Shown here: positions 32,658 to 42,380 of the stretch, piece after piece
Position numbering within the stretch: position 1 is the first letter of the stretch
How the letters are laid out: each line of letters starts with the position of its first letter
From: Trebonia sp963822615
GTDB taxonomy: Bacteria; Actinomycetota; Actinomycetes; Streptosporangiales; Streptosporangiaceae
Direction of reading: 5' to 3'
Assembly (NCBI GenBank): GCA_963822615.1
Contig: CAWGIM010000019.1
Span: 1-64,000, forward strand
Length of the DNA: 64,000 nucleotides
Program-made: the position numbers and the translations under genes
Notes under the pieces: generated by a model
Database searches by the model: none
What the model saw: only the letters and a program-made list of their open reading frames with translations
Told to the model about the DNA's origin: nothing

Positions 32658-35600
32658 CTATGTGTGCGGCAGAGCAGGGCATGGCGGGTCGTACTGAAGC
32701 TGCGGAATGTACTGACGCCATTGCGGCAATTGCAGCGTTCCGGATGTCAGGTCACATATCCGGCTGATCGCGTAGCTGACGTCCAAGTCCCAGAGCTGGC
32801 CGATGCCGTTGGCGTCGCCGGCGGCCAGTACAGTGCCTTTCGGGTTGAACGCTATCGAGTACACCTGGTTGTTGGGGCTGCTGTTGATGGGCTGGCCGAG
32901 TTGGCGGGGGTTGGCCGGGGTGCTCACGTTCCACAAGGTGATCGTGCCGTTGCCGTCGCCGGCGGCCAGGACAGCGCCTTTCGGGTTGAACGCTATCGAG
33001 TACACCTGGTTGTTGGGGCTGCTGTTGATGGGCTGGCCGAGTTGGCGGGGGTTGGCCGGGGTGCTCACGTTCCACAAGGTGATCGTGCCGTCGTAGCCGG
33101 CGACGGCCAGGACACCACCGCTTGGGCTGAACGCCATTGCGTTCAGGGGATCGGCGGTGCTGCTGTTGACGGGCTGGCCGAGTTGGCGGGGGTGGGCGGG
33201 GTCGCTGACGTCCCACAGCCTGACCGTGCCGTCGTCGCCGGCGGCGGCCAGGATATGACCGTTGGGACTGAACGCCACTGAGTCTGCGATGGTGTTGGTG
33301 CTGCTGTTGATGGGCTGGCCGAGTTGGCGGGGGTGGGCGGGGTCGCTGACGTCCCACAGCCTGACCGTGCCGTCGTCGCTGGCGGCGGCGAGGACAGTGC
33401 CCTTGGGATCGAACGCCGCCGAGGTCACCCAGTATCCGGCCCCAGCCTGAGAGAGCTGGCTGGACCGGCGGGGGCGGGCCGGGGTGCTCACGTCCCACAG
33501 CGCGACCTTGCCGCCGCTGCCGCCGACGGCCAAGGTATCGCCGTCCGGGCTGATAGTCACTGAGCTCACCGACTGACCAGCGCTGGCGGGGATGGGCTGG
33601 CTGAGTTGGCGGGGGCGAGCCGGGTTGCTCACGTTCCACAGGGTGACGGTGTCGCCGGCGGCGGCCACGACATTATCGTTGGAGCTGAACACCACCGTCT
33701 CGGCTGAGGTGCTGGTTGGCAGAGAGGTCGAAGGGATGCCCCACAGCCGCACCGAGCCGTTCTGGTAGAGGGTGGCCATGATCGTTCCGTCCGGGCTGAA
33801 CGCCAATTCGGCCACGGGGTTGTTGACACTGGTGGGGAAGGGCTGGCTGAGTTTGCGGGGGTGGGCGGGATCGCTCACGTTCCACAGGCTGGCGGTGCCG
33901 TCGTCATTGTTAGTCGCCATGATCGTGCCGTCCGGGCCGAAGGCCGCCGCGAAGCTGATTTCGGCGTTGCTGGCCGGGATGGGCTGGCTGAGTTTGCGGG
34001 GGCGGGCGGGGTTGCTGACGTTCCATAGGGTGACGGTGTCGCCGCTGGTGGCCAGGGTGGTGCCGTTGGGGCTGAACGCTACCGCGCTGGCGAAATTCTG
34101 GACGTCGGCGGTAGCGGGGGCGGCGGCTGGGATGGGCTGGCTGAGTTTGCGGGGGCGGGCGGGGTTGGCGACGTTCCATAGGGTGACGGTGTCGCCGCCG
34201 ACGGCCAGGGTAGTGCTGTTGGGGCTGAACGCCACTGCGTTCACCGAGTTAGCCACCGCGCCCAGCGAAGTGCTGGCGGCGGCTGGGATGGGCTGGCTGA
34301 GTTTGCGGGGGCGGGCGGGGTTGCTGACGTTCCATAGGGTGACGGTGTCGCCGCTGGTGGCCAGGGTGGTGCCGTTGGGGCTGAACGCTACCGAGCCGAT
34401 GAAATTCTGGGCGGTGCCGGTGCCGGTGCCGGTGCCGGTGGCGGTGGCGGTGGCGGTTCGGCTGAGTTCGCGGGGGCGGGCGGGGTTGCTGACGTTCCAC
34501 AGGGTCACGGTGTCGCCGCCAACGGCCAGAATGGTGCCGTCCGGGCTGAACGCCGCCGAGTTCACGCCGCCGGTCACGCTGATGTCACCGGCGGCGCTAG
34601 TGACAGGCTGGCCTGGGTGGCCTACATCCCGCAGCGTGACCGTATTACCGCTGATCGCGGCTAGCGTCATGCCCTTCGGGCTGAAGACTACCGAGCTCAC
34701 GCCCCTGCCGAGCCCCGCGACGGAGGTTGACAGGGGCTCGTTCTCGGTGCCGATCAGTCGTGAAGCGATGTCCTGAGTTGAGTCTCGGCGGTAGGCAGTG
34801 AGCAGCAGCTGGGCCGCTAGTGACGGGTCAGCCGAGCTGACCTGCTCGGCCTCGGCCACGAGCTGGTTTGCGATGGCCTGATCGCGCTGCTGGGTGGCGA
34901 TTGCCTGCTGCCGGTTGGCGGCGGAGCGCTGCTCGTTGGCCCAGAGCGCCATGCTGGAAGCGGCCAGGGCGAAGGCGGCGAGGCCCGCGATCGCCACCTG
35001 CCGCCAGCGCGCGGAACGGCGGCGGTTACGACTGCTGGCGCGCAGGAAGTCACGTTCAGCCTGGCTTAGCGGGAGGTTCCGGAGCGGGTCGGCGGCGGAC
35101 CTGCCTGCGGTCTCGGCGGCTGCTTGCAGCAAGGTCCCGCGGTACAGGTAGGACGGATCGCGGGAACGACGGTCCCAGTCGGCTGCGGTGGCGCGCAGCC
35201 GGGTGAGGATGATCCGGTCGGCATGGGTCTCCGCGAGCCAGGTGTCGCGCAGCAGCGGCCACGCGGTCAGTAGCGCCTCGTGGCTGACCTCCACGCTGTC
35301 ACCCGCCAGGGTCAGCAGCCGTTCGGTGGCGAACGCCTCGAGAACCGCCTCCACATCGGCGGCTCGGCCGGGGCCGCTGCCCTCGACGAGCTCGGCCATG
35401 CTCGCGCGGTCGACGGTGTCGACCCCATCGGGATTGATGGCCGTCAGCCGAATGAAGACCTGCCGGGCGGCCGCCTGCTGGCTCGCGGTTAGCCTGCCAT
35501 AGGCGCGCTCCGCACTGGTCGCCACGGCCGCCTCGATGCCGCCCGTCCGCTCGTAGTCGGCCAAGTTCAGGTCCTCCGCGGACCGGGAGCGCCAGGCCTG

Positions 35601-36617
35601 GTCCAGGGCATGCGACAACAGCGGCAGCACCCCGGCCACCGCACCCCCGGGCTCCCGGGCCCGGACTTCGGCGAGCAGAACCCCGGCTAGTTCCTCGTCC
35701 ACCTGCGAGCCGGCCGCCCGGGCCGGGCCGGTGATGGCCATCCGCAACTGCCGCTCGGTCATCGCGGTCACCAGGTACCGGTCCTGGACCGCCCCTGCCA
35801 GCGGCGGGTAGCTCGCGCAGCGTGCCTCGAAGTCAGCGCGCACTCCCAGCACCACCAGTGCCGACGGGGGACTCCCGGGCTCCGGAAGAGCACCGGCGGC
35901 CGCACATACGGCGGTGATGAACGCCCGGCGCTCCGCCTCATCCGCGCATTGGGTGAAGACCTGCTCGAACTGGTCCACCACCAGCAGCAGCCGCCGTTCC
36001 CCAGGCATCCCTGGAGCAGGCAGGACTGTCGGCTGCTGGCCTGGCTTGGGTGGCTGCACGAGGGCTGCCTGCCTGGCAATCAGGGCAAACGCGGTCGGAT
36101 TGGCGGTCAGCTCGCGCCGCATGACGGCCGCGTCCGTTCCGGCCAGGAGCGCCGCCCGCACCGCCAGCTCGTCAAGCGGCGACCGGCCCGGAGTGAGCAC
36201 CAGGCACGGCCACGACGCCGCTGCCGCCACAGACGCCAGCCCCGCCGTGCGCAGCCGTGGCAGCACCCCCGCTCGCAGCAGCGATGACTTGCCGGCCCCG
36301 GACGCACCTGACACCACCAGCAGTCCCCGGCCTTCGACCAGCCGTGACATCCGTTCCAGAACCTGGTCGGAGGCCTCCTCGCGCCCGAAGAAGAACGCCG
36401 CATCCTGCTCTCCGTACGCATTTAGCCCTCGGTACGGTGACTCAACCACTCCCGACAAGCTAGCCAGCGGGGGCGGAGCGACCCCGTCCGTCCAGGTTCC
36501 CCCGCTGTATGCGTAGATGATCTGTGTATTGCCATCGCCGACCTGGATTCCCAGGCCACCTCGCGCATCCACCGAATACTCTCCGGGGCGTGGCAGCTCA
36601 CGGTCATGTGCGGTCAC
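32658..36617 (-). CDS. nSTAND-type NTPase with 14 WD40 repeats
   Basis: 1319 aa. The N-terminal 40 residues contain GLGIQVGDGNTQIIY, a short motif common at the start of bacterial STAND proteins. PYRGLNAYGEQDAAFFFGRE leads to Walker A GASGAGKS at 104-111 and Walker B LLLVVDQFEQ at about 210-219: the nSTAND1 conflict-system NTPase. A helical sensor region and a probable transmembrane helix near 545-565 follow, then 14 WD40 repeats that would make two seven-bladed propellers. The last two complete repeats are almost identical. GTG start 36617 follows AAGGAG at five bases. Homologues are predicted signalling or defence ATPases; no effector domain is clear, so the output is unknown. Confidence 0.85.
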   Translation of the reverse strand: MTAHDRELPRPGEYSVDARGGLGIQVGDGNTQIIYAYSGGTWTDGVAPPPLASLSGVVESPYRGLNAYGEQDAAFFFGREEASDQVLERMSRLVEGRGLLVVSGASGAGKSSLLRAGVLPRLRTAGLASVAAAASWPCLVLTPGRSPLDELAVRAALLAGTDAAVMRRELTANPTAFALIARQAALVQPPKPGQQPTVLPAPGMPGERRLLLVVDQFEQVFTQCADEAERRAFITAVCAAAGALPEPGSPPSALVVLGVRADFEARCASYPPLAGAVQDRYLVTAMTERQLRMAITGPARAAGSQVDEELAGVLLAEVRAREPGGAVAGVLPLLSHALDQAWRSRSAEDLNLADYERTGGIEAAVATSAERAYGRLTASQQAAARQVFIRLTAINPDGVDTVDRASMAELVEGSGPGRAADVEAVLEAFATERLLTLAGDSVEVSHEALLTAWPLLRDTWLAETHADRIILTRLRATAADWDRRSRDPSYLYRGTLLQAAAETAGRSAADPLRNLPLSQAERDFLRASSRNRRRSARWRQVAIAGLAAFALAASSMALWANEQRSAANRQQAIATQQRDQAIANQLVAEAEQVSSADPSLAAQLLLTAYRRDSTQDIASRLIGTENEPLSTSVAGLGRGVSSVVFSPKGMTLAAISGNTVTLRDVGHPGQPVTSAAGDISVTGGVNSAAFSPDGTILAVGGDTVTLWNVSNPARPRELSRTATATATGTGTGTGTAQNFIGSVAFSPNGTTLATSGDTVTLWNVSNPARPRKLSQPIPAAASTSLGAVANSVNAVAFSPNSTTLAVGGDTVTLWNVANPARPRKLSQPIPAAAPATADVQNFASAVAFSPNGTTLATSGDTVTLWNVSNPARPRKLSQPIPASNAEISFAAAFGPDGTIMATNNDDGTASLWNVSDPAHPRKLSQPFPTSVNNPVAELAFSPDGTIMATLYQNGSVRLWGIPSTSLPTSTSAETVVFSSNDNVVAAAGDTVTLWNVSNPARPRQLSQPIPASAGQSVSSVTISPDGDTLAVGGSGGKVALWDVSTPARPRRSSQLSQAGAGYWVTSAAFDPKGTVLAAASDDGTVRLWDVSDPAHPRQLGQPINSSTNTIADSVAFSPNGHILAAAGDDGTVRLWDVSDPAHPRQLGQPVNSSTADPLNAMAFSPSGGVLAVAGYDGTITLWNVSTPANPRQLGQPINSSPNNQVYSIAFNPKGAVLAAGDGNGTITLWNVSTPANPRQLGQPINSSPNNQVYSIAFNPKGTVLAAGDANGIGQLWDLDVSYAISRICDLTSGTLQLPQWRQYIPQLQYDPPCPALPHT
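32841..33122. repeat. Two near-identical 141-bp tandem units in the WD40 region
   Basis: Units starting at 32841 and 32982 (141 bp, 47 codons each) differ at only a few bases over most of their length and encode the last WD40 repeats. Older, more diverged copies continue to about 34560. Recent duplication or gene conversion is implied; the region is prone to assembly collapse. Confidence 0.8.
34413..34454. repeat. Hexanucleotide tandem repeat (GGTGCC)4(GGTGGC)3
   Basis: Seven 6-bp units inside the WD40 gene, in frame, encoding alternating Thr-Gly then Thr-Ala on the minus strand between the second and third WD40 repeats. Copy-number change would lengthen the linker without breaking the frame. 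Confidence 0.85.
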
Positions 36618-36768
36618 ATGATCTCCTTGGGTGCCCTACCGGCAGCGGGAAGGAACCGGTCCGCGGTTAACACACTTGGCCCCCCGAGTTCTCACAGCGT
36701 GCACGAGGCTTCCCTTGACTGAACGGCAGCTGGCGGGTGATGGTTCGACTCGCCCGGCTAGCGCATCC

Positions 36769-37557
36769 TCACTCGGGCTTGTCCGGGCCGGCGCCCCCCG
36801 GCCGCGCGACCGCGACCCGGCCGGGCACCTCGCCGCCGCCGTCGACCCGGAGCTCGGCGCCGCTGACGTAGCCGGCCAGCGGGGACGCGAGCAGCAACAC
36901 GGCGTCGGCGATGTCGTCGGGCACCGCCATGCGTCCGGCCGGGATCAGCGCGGCCACGGCGAGCTGGCCCTCGTCACCGCCGTAGACCGCGCCGGCCGCC
37001 TCGGTGCGGACCAGGCCCGCGGTGACCTGGTTGACCCGGACCAGGGGGCCGAACTCCAGCGCCAGGGCGCGGGTGAGCACGGCCAGGCCGCCCTTGGCGG
37101 CCGCGTACGCGGCCGCGCCGGGGGCGGGGTTCTGGGCGGCCACCGAGCCGATGTTGATGATGACGCCGCCTTCCGGCTGCTGCCGCATCACCGCGTTGGC
37201 CGCCTGGGCCAGGTAAAACGGCGCCAGCAGGTTCAGCGCCACGACCTTGGCCACGAACCGGGGCGATACCGTCGCCGCGTCCGCGCTCGGCGCCCCGCCG
37301 GCGTTGTTGACGGCGATGTCGAGCCGGCCGAGCCGGCTGACCGCGTGGTCGACCACCGCGGCCGCCTGGTCCGGCTCCCGGACGTCGGCCTGGACGAAGT
37401 CCGCGGTCGCGCCCGCGGCGGCCGGGAGCCGTTCCGGCCGGGTGCGGCCGCAGACGACGACCGCGGCGCCCTCGGCCAGCAGGCGGCCGGCGATGGCGGC
37501 GCCGATGCCGCGGGTGCCGCCGGTGACGACCGCGACCTTGCCGTTCAGTGAGCTCAT
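36769..37557 (-). CDS. Short-chain dehydrogenase/reductase coupled to fadA6 (Rv3549c-like)
   Basis: 262-aa classical SDR: GGTRGIGAAIA, NNAGGAPSADAAT, IGSVAAQNPAPGAAAYAAAK with the Tyr-Lys pair, and VSGAELRVDGGGE. ATG 37557 overlaps the fadA6 stop (ATGA). SDRs of the KstR2-controlled cluster (Rv3548c, Rv3549c, Rv3559c) act on HIP-derived CoA esters or hydroxyacyl-CoA intermediates; this one looks most like Rv3549c by its NNAGG segment and Gly-rich tail. Exact reaction not known. Confidence 0.83.
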   Translation of the reverse strand: MSSLNGKVAVVTGGTRGIGAAIAGRLLAEGAAVVVCGRTRPERLPAAAGATADFVQADVREPDQAAAVVDHAVSRLGRLDIAVNNAGGAPSADAATVSPRFVAKVVALNLLAPFYLAQAANAVMRQQPEGGVIINIGSVAAQNPAPGAAAYAAAKGGLAVLTRALALEFGPLVRVNQVTAGLVRTEAAGAVYGGDEGQLAVAALIPAGRMAVPDDIADAVLLLASPLAGYVSGAELRVDGGGEVPGRVAVARPGGAGPDKPE

Positions 37558-38708
37558 CCCAGCCGCTCGATGATGGTCACGTTGGCCTGGCCGCCGCCCT
37601 CGCACATCACCTGCAGGCCGTAGCGGCCGCCGGTCCGCTCGAGGTTGTGCAGCAGCGTGGTCATCAGCCGGGCCCCGGTCGCGCCGATCGGGTGGCCGAG
37701 GGCGATGGCGCCGCCGCTGAGGTTGACCCGGGCCGGGTCGGCGCCGGTCTCGGCCAGCCAGGCGAGCACGACCGAGGCGAACGCCTCGTTGACCTCGAAC
37801 AGGTCGATGTCGTCGACGGTGAGGCCGGACTTGGCCAGGGCGTGCGCGGTGGCCGGGATGGGCGCGGTGAGCATCCACACCGGATCGGCGCCGCGGGCCG
37901 ACAGGTGGTGGACCCGCGCCCGCGGCCGGACGCCGTGGTCGCGCACGGCGCGCTCGGACATCACCAGCAGCGCGGCCGCGCCGTCGCCGATCTGGCTGGA
38001 GGTGGCCGCGGTCACCCGGCCGTTCTCCTCAAGCGGGGCCAGCCCGGCCATTGCCGCCAGGGACGTGTCGCGCCGCGGGCAGGTATCCGCGGCGACGTCA
38101 CCGTAGGGGACCAGCTCCCGTTCGAAGTGCCCGGCGTCGGCGGCGGACACCGCCCGCTGGTGGCTGATCAGCGCGAACCGCTCCAGGTCGAGGCGGGTCA
38201 GTCCCCACTTGCGGGCGATCATCTCCGCCGACCGGAACTGGGAGAGGGGCACGTCGCCGTAGCGCCGCCGCCAGCCGGCCGACCCGGAGAACGGGTCGGG
38301 GAAGCCGAACGGGCGGCCGGCCGTCATCGCGGCCGAGATGGGGATCGCGCTCATGTTCTGCACGCCCCCGGCCACCACCACGTCGGCCGTGCCGGACAGC
38401 ACCGCCTGGGCGGCGAAGTGCACGGCCTGCTGGGAGGACCCGCACTGCCGGTCGACGACCACCCCGGGCACGTGCTCGGGCAGCCCCGCGGCCAGCCAGC
38501 CGGTCCTGGCGATGTCGCCCGCCTGCGAGCCGACCGTGTCCGTGCAGCCGAAGATGACGTCGTCCACCGCGCCCGGGTCGATGCCGGAGCGCTCGACGAG
38601 GGCGCCGATCGCGTGCGCGGCGAGGTCGGCGCTGTGCACGCCAGCCAGCGGCCCGCCGCGCCGCGTCACCGGCGACCGCACGGCCTCCACCAGCATCGCC
38701 TCCGCCAT
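37554..38708 (-). CDS. fadA6: Thiolase FadA6 of C/D-ring degradation
   Basis: 384-aa thiolase. VDRQCGSSQQA holds the nucleophile; GHPIG and MCEGG are the other active-site motifs. GGVQNMSAIPIS, YGDVPLSQFRSAE and HHLSARGADPVWML match Rv3556c. FadA6 thiolyses the CoA ester formed after IpdAB opens the last ring. ATG 38708 is preferred over GTG 38717 because the family begins there. Shares its promoter region with ipdA, with a KstR2-type operator 44 bases upstream of the start. Confidence 0.93.
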   Translation of the reverse strand: MAEAMLVEAVRSPVTRRGGPLAGVHSADLAAHAIGALVERSGIDPGAVDDVIFGCTDTVGSQAGDIARTGWLAAGLPEHVPGVVVDRQCGSSQQAVHFAAQAVLSGTADVVVAGGVQNMSAIPISAAMTAGRPFGFPDPFSGSAGWRRRYGDVPLSQFRSAEMIARKWGLTRLDLERFALISHQRAVSAADAGHFERELVPYGDVAADTCPRRDTSLAAMAGLAPLEENGRVTAATSSQIGDGAAALLVMSERAVRDHGVRPRARVHHLSARGADPVWMLTAPIPATAHALAKSGLTVDDIDLFEVNEAFASVVLAWLAETGADPARVNLSGGAIALGHPIGATGARLMTTLLHNLERTGGRYGLQVMCEGGGQANVTIIERLG

Positions 38709-38752
38709 TCGGCTCACCGCTCCCGGTCTGCCCGTCCGCCCGATCAGCGTCT

Positions 38753-38766
38753 ACCAAGCGCTTGAT
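38753..38766. promoter_or_regulatory. KstR2-type operator between fadA6 and ipdA
   Basis: ACCAAGCGCTTGAT with outer CTACCAA/TTGGTAG arms. It matches the KstR2 motif (AnCAAGnnCTTGnT) and lies 44 bases from fadA6 and 48 from ipdA, so it can control both divergent operons. KstR2 is released by HIP-CoA. Confidence 0.9.
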
Positions 38767-38814
38767 TGGTAGGTTACGATACCGCTGCGTGCAGTTCCAG
38801 AGGCGCGGAGGCGC

Positions 38815-39677
<863 letters not shown>

Positions 39678-39678
<1 letters not shown>

Positions 39679-40460
39679 TGCCCGCGGAGCAAGCGGAGAG
39701 CCGGGCCACCGCCGACCGGTCCGAGGTCTGCGTCATCGCCTGCGCCGAGGCGTTCCGCGGCGACGGGGAGATCCTCGCTTCCCCCATCGGCCTGATTCCG
39801 ATGATCGCGGTGCGCCTGGCCCGGCACACGTTCGCGCCGGAGCTGCTGCTCACCGACGGCGAGGCTAACCTGGTGGCGGGCACCTGGGCGGTCGGCGCCC
39901 CGGCCCCCGGGCCGGTGGAGAGCTGGCTGCCCTACCGCGGCGTCTTCGACGTCATCGGGCGGGGCGGCCGGCACGTGATGATGACCCCCAGCCAGATCGA
40001 CGCCTTCGGCAACGCCAACATCTCCGCGATCGGTAACCACGCGAAACCCAGGGCCCAGCTGCTGGGCGTCCGCGGCGCCCCCGGCAACTCGGTGTCCCAT
40101 CCCACCAGCTACTGGGTGCCGAGGCACTCGCCCCGGGTCTTCACCGCCGCGGTCGACCTGGTGGCCGGCGTCGGCTGGGACAGCGCCGCCAAGGCCGGTC
40201 CGGCCGCCACCCGGTACATGCGGCTGCGCCGGGTGGTGTCCAACCTGGCCGCCTTCGACTGGGACCCGGGCTCCCGCCGGATGCGGCTGCTGTCGGTGCA
40301 CCCGGGGGTGACCGTGGACGAGGTCGTCGCGGCGACCGGGTTCGAGCTCGTCATCGGCGGCGAGGTGCCGGCCACGAGGACGCCCGCCGCTGCCGAACTG
40401 CGCCTGATCCGGGAGGTCATCGACCCGGCGGGGCTGCGCTACCAGGAGGTGCCGCGATGA
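39678..40460 (+). CDS. ipdB: COCHEA-CoA hydrolase beta subunit IpdB
   Basis: 260 aa. CVIACAEAFRGDGEILASPIG, LLTDGEANLV, ESWLPYRGVFDVIGRGGRHVMM-type segment, GNANISAIG and RGAPGNSVSHPTSYWVPRHS match IpdB (Rv3552). Forms the heteromeric ring C hydrolase with IpdA. ATG 39678 shares a base with the ipdA stop (TGATG), and its own stop overlaps ipdC (ATGA), so translation of the subunits is coupled. Confidence 0.92.
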
Positions 40461-41532
40461 CCGCCGTGACCGCGCATCCCGCGCTCAGCACCCGGGTCAC
40501 CGAGCTGTTCGGCGTCCGCTACCCGGTCGTGCAGACCGGCATGGGGTACGTGTCCGACGCCCGGCTGACCGCCGCGACCTCGGCCGCGGGCGGCCTGGGC
40601 ATCCTCGGCAGCGCCCTGATGACGTACGCCGAGCTGGCCGACGCGATCGGTGACGTCAAGCGGCTTACCAGCCTGCCGTTCGGCGTCAACCTGAGAGCGA
40701 GTCAGCCCGACGTCGAGCAGCGGATCGACCTGCTGGTCTCCACCGGGGTCAAGGTCGCCTCGTTCGCGCTGGCGCCGCGCCGTGAGCTCATCGCCCGGTG
40801 CAAGGAAGGCGGCCTGGTCGTGGTGCCGTCGGTCGGCGCCGTCCGGCACGCGCAGAAGGTCAGGGACTGGGGCGCGGACGCGGTCGTCGTCCAGGGCGCC
40901 GAAGGCGGCGGCCACACCGGCACGGTGCCCACCAGCCTGCTGCTGCCGCAGGTGGCCGGGGCGGTGGACCTGCCGGTGATCGGCGCGGGCGGCTTCTTCG
41001 ACGGCCGCGGCCTGGTCGCCGCGCTCGCCTACGGCGCGGCTGGCATCGCCATGGGCACCCGCTTCCTGCTGACCAGGGAGTCGCCGGTCGCGGACGCGGT
41101 CAAGCGCCTCTACCTGACCAAGAAAGTGACCGACACCGTCGTCACCAGCGAGATCGACGGCGTGCCGCAGCGGCTGCTGGCCGGGGGCCGGCCGACCGGC
41201 TGCGGGCGACGTCGGCGCCCCGGCGGTTGGCCCGCGCGGTGCGCAGCGCCGTGCTCTTGCGCCGGCTGACCGGGACTTCCTGGCCGGACCTGATCCGCGA
41301 GGGCATCGACATGAAGCGCGACCACGGCCTGCGCTGGACCCAGGCGATCATGGCCGCGAACGCGCCCGTCCTGTACCGCGCGGTCCTGCTGGACGGACGG
41401 ACCGACGTCGGCGTCAGCGCGTCCGGGCAGGTCGTCGGGCTCATCGACGACATCCCGAGCTGCGCCGAGCTGCTCGAGCGGATCGTCGCCGAGGCCAGCG
41501 ACGTGCTCACCCGGCTGGCGGGCCGGCCGTGA
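40457..41532 (+). pseudogene. ipdC: IpdC, NMO-family flavoprotein of HIP catabolism, with an apparent frameshift
   Basis: Frame 1 (from ATG 40457) gives QTGMGYVSDARLTAATSAAG, PFGVNLRASQPD, VQGAEGGGHTGTV and VTSEIDGVPQRLL. It then runs into unrelated sequence after about residue 243. The conserved C-terminus (ADRLRATSAP, LTGTSWPDLIREG, GRTDVGVSASGQVVGLIDD) continues in another frame up to the stop at 41530-41532, which overlaps ipdF as GTGA. One base is missing near the G5 run at 41183-41187; restoring it gives LLAGGPADRLRA as in homologues (about 358 aa). IpdC (Rv3553) is an FMN enzyme needed for ring D breakdown. Either a sequencing error, a true mutation or slippage. Confidence 0.8.
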
Positions 41533-42314
41533 CCGCGAGTCCGCCCGGCCCGGGGCCCGGGCACCGGCTGCTGGCCGGCAAGACGGTGCTGGTGACCGCC
41601 GCCGCCGGAACCGGCATCGGCTACAGCACGGCGCTGCGCTGCGCGGCCGAAGGCGCGACGGTCGCCATCAGCGACCGGCACCAGCGGCGGCTCGGCGAGG
41701 CCGCCAAGAGCCTCGCCGAGCAGGCCGGCGGCGGGCCGCCGCTCGCCATCGCCTGCGACGGGACGGTCCAGGAGCAGGTCGACCGCCTCATCGACACGGT
41801 CGAAGCCGAGCTCGGCGGCATCGACGTGCTGATCAACAACGTCGGGCTCGGCGGCGAGGCGAGCATCCTCGACATGACCGACGAGCAGTGGCACACGGTG
41901 CTCGACGTCACGCTGACCGCCACCTTCCGGGCGACCAGGGCCGCCCTGCGGCACATGGTGCCGCGCCGCCGCGGCGTCATCGTCAACAACGCGTCGGTGC
42001 TCGGCTGGCGCGCCCAGGCGGGCCAGGCGCACTACGCCGCGGCCAAGGCCGGGGTCATGGCGCTGACCCGGTGCGCGGCGATGGACGTGGCCCCGTACGG
42101 CATCCGGGTCAACGCGGTCTCCCCGAGCATCGTCATGCACCCCTTCCTGGCCAAGGTCACCAGCGAGGAGAACCTGGCCCGGCTGGTCTCCCAGGAGGCC
42201 TTCGGCCGGGCCGCCGAGCCCTGGGAGGTCGCCAACGTCATGGTCTTCCTGGCCAGCGACTACTCCTCCTACCTGACCGGCGAGGTCGTGTCGGTGAGCA
42301 GCCAGCACCCGTGA
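41529..42314 (+). CDS. ipdF: Short-chain dehydrogenase IpdF
   Basis: 261 aa from GTG 41529 (GTGA overlap with ipdC). TAAAGTGIGYSTA, ISDRHQRRLGEAAKSLAEQ, NNVGLGGEASILDMTDEQW, NNASVLGWRAQAGQAHYAAAK and SDYSSYLTGEVVSVSSQHP match Rv3559c, the dehydrogenase of the hydroxylated HIP-CoA intermediate. The Tyr-Lys catalytic pair is present. In M. tuberculosis this gene sits apart next to kstR2/fadE30; here it is inside the ipdABC operon. Confidence 0.91.
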   Translation: MTASPPGPGPGHRLLAGKTVLVTAAAGTGIGYSTALRCAAEGATVAISDRHQRRLGEAAKSLAEQAGGGPPLAIACDGTVQEQVDRLIDTVEAELGGIDVLINNVGLGGEASILDMTDEQWHTVLDVTLTATFRATRAALRHMVPRRRGVIVNNASVLGWRAQAGQAHYAAAKAGVMALTRCAAMDVAPYGIRVNAVSPSIVMHPFLAKVTSEENLARLVSQEAFGRAAEPWEVANVMVFLASDYSSYLTGEVVSVSSQHP

Positions 42315-42380
42315 CCCGGCCCGGGAAGACCAAGGACACAGATCAAGAACATGCGATTCAGAACGGAAGGTGGTGCCCCG

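Noticed and set aside
32841..34560. Regularly spaced repeats that could suggest a CRISPR array
   Set aside because: The period is 47 codons in one open frame and both repeat and spacer translate into WD40 blades; no Cas genes.
37548..38765. Plus-strand frame of about 400 codons opposite fadA6
   Set aside because: The composition is that of an antisense shadow; FadA6 on the other strand is unmistakable.
41183..41187. Programmed frameshifting as the explanation of the ipdC break
   Set aside because: A G5 run alone, without a heptameric slip site or an obvious downstream structure, and with three other unrelated single-base breaks nearby, makes error or mutation more likely. Kept only as an alternative in the finding.
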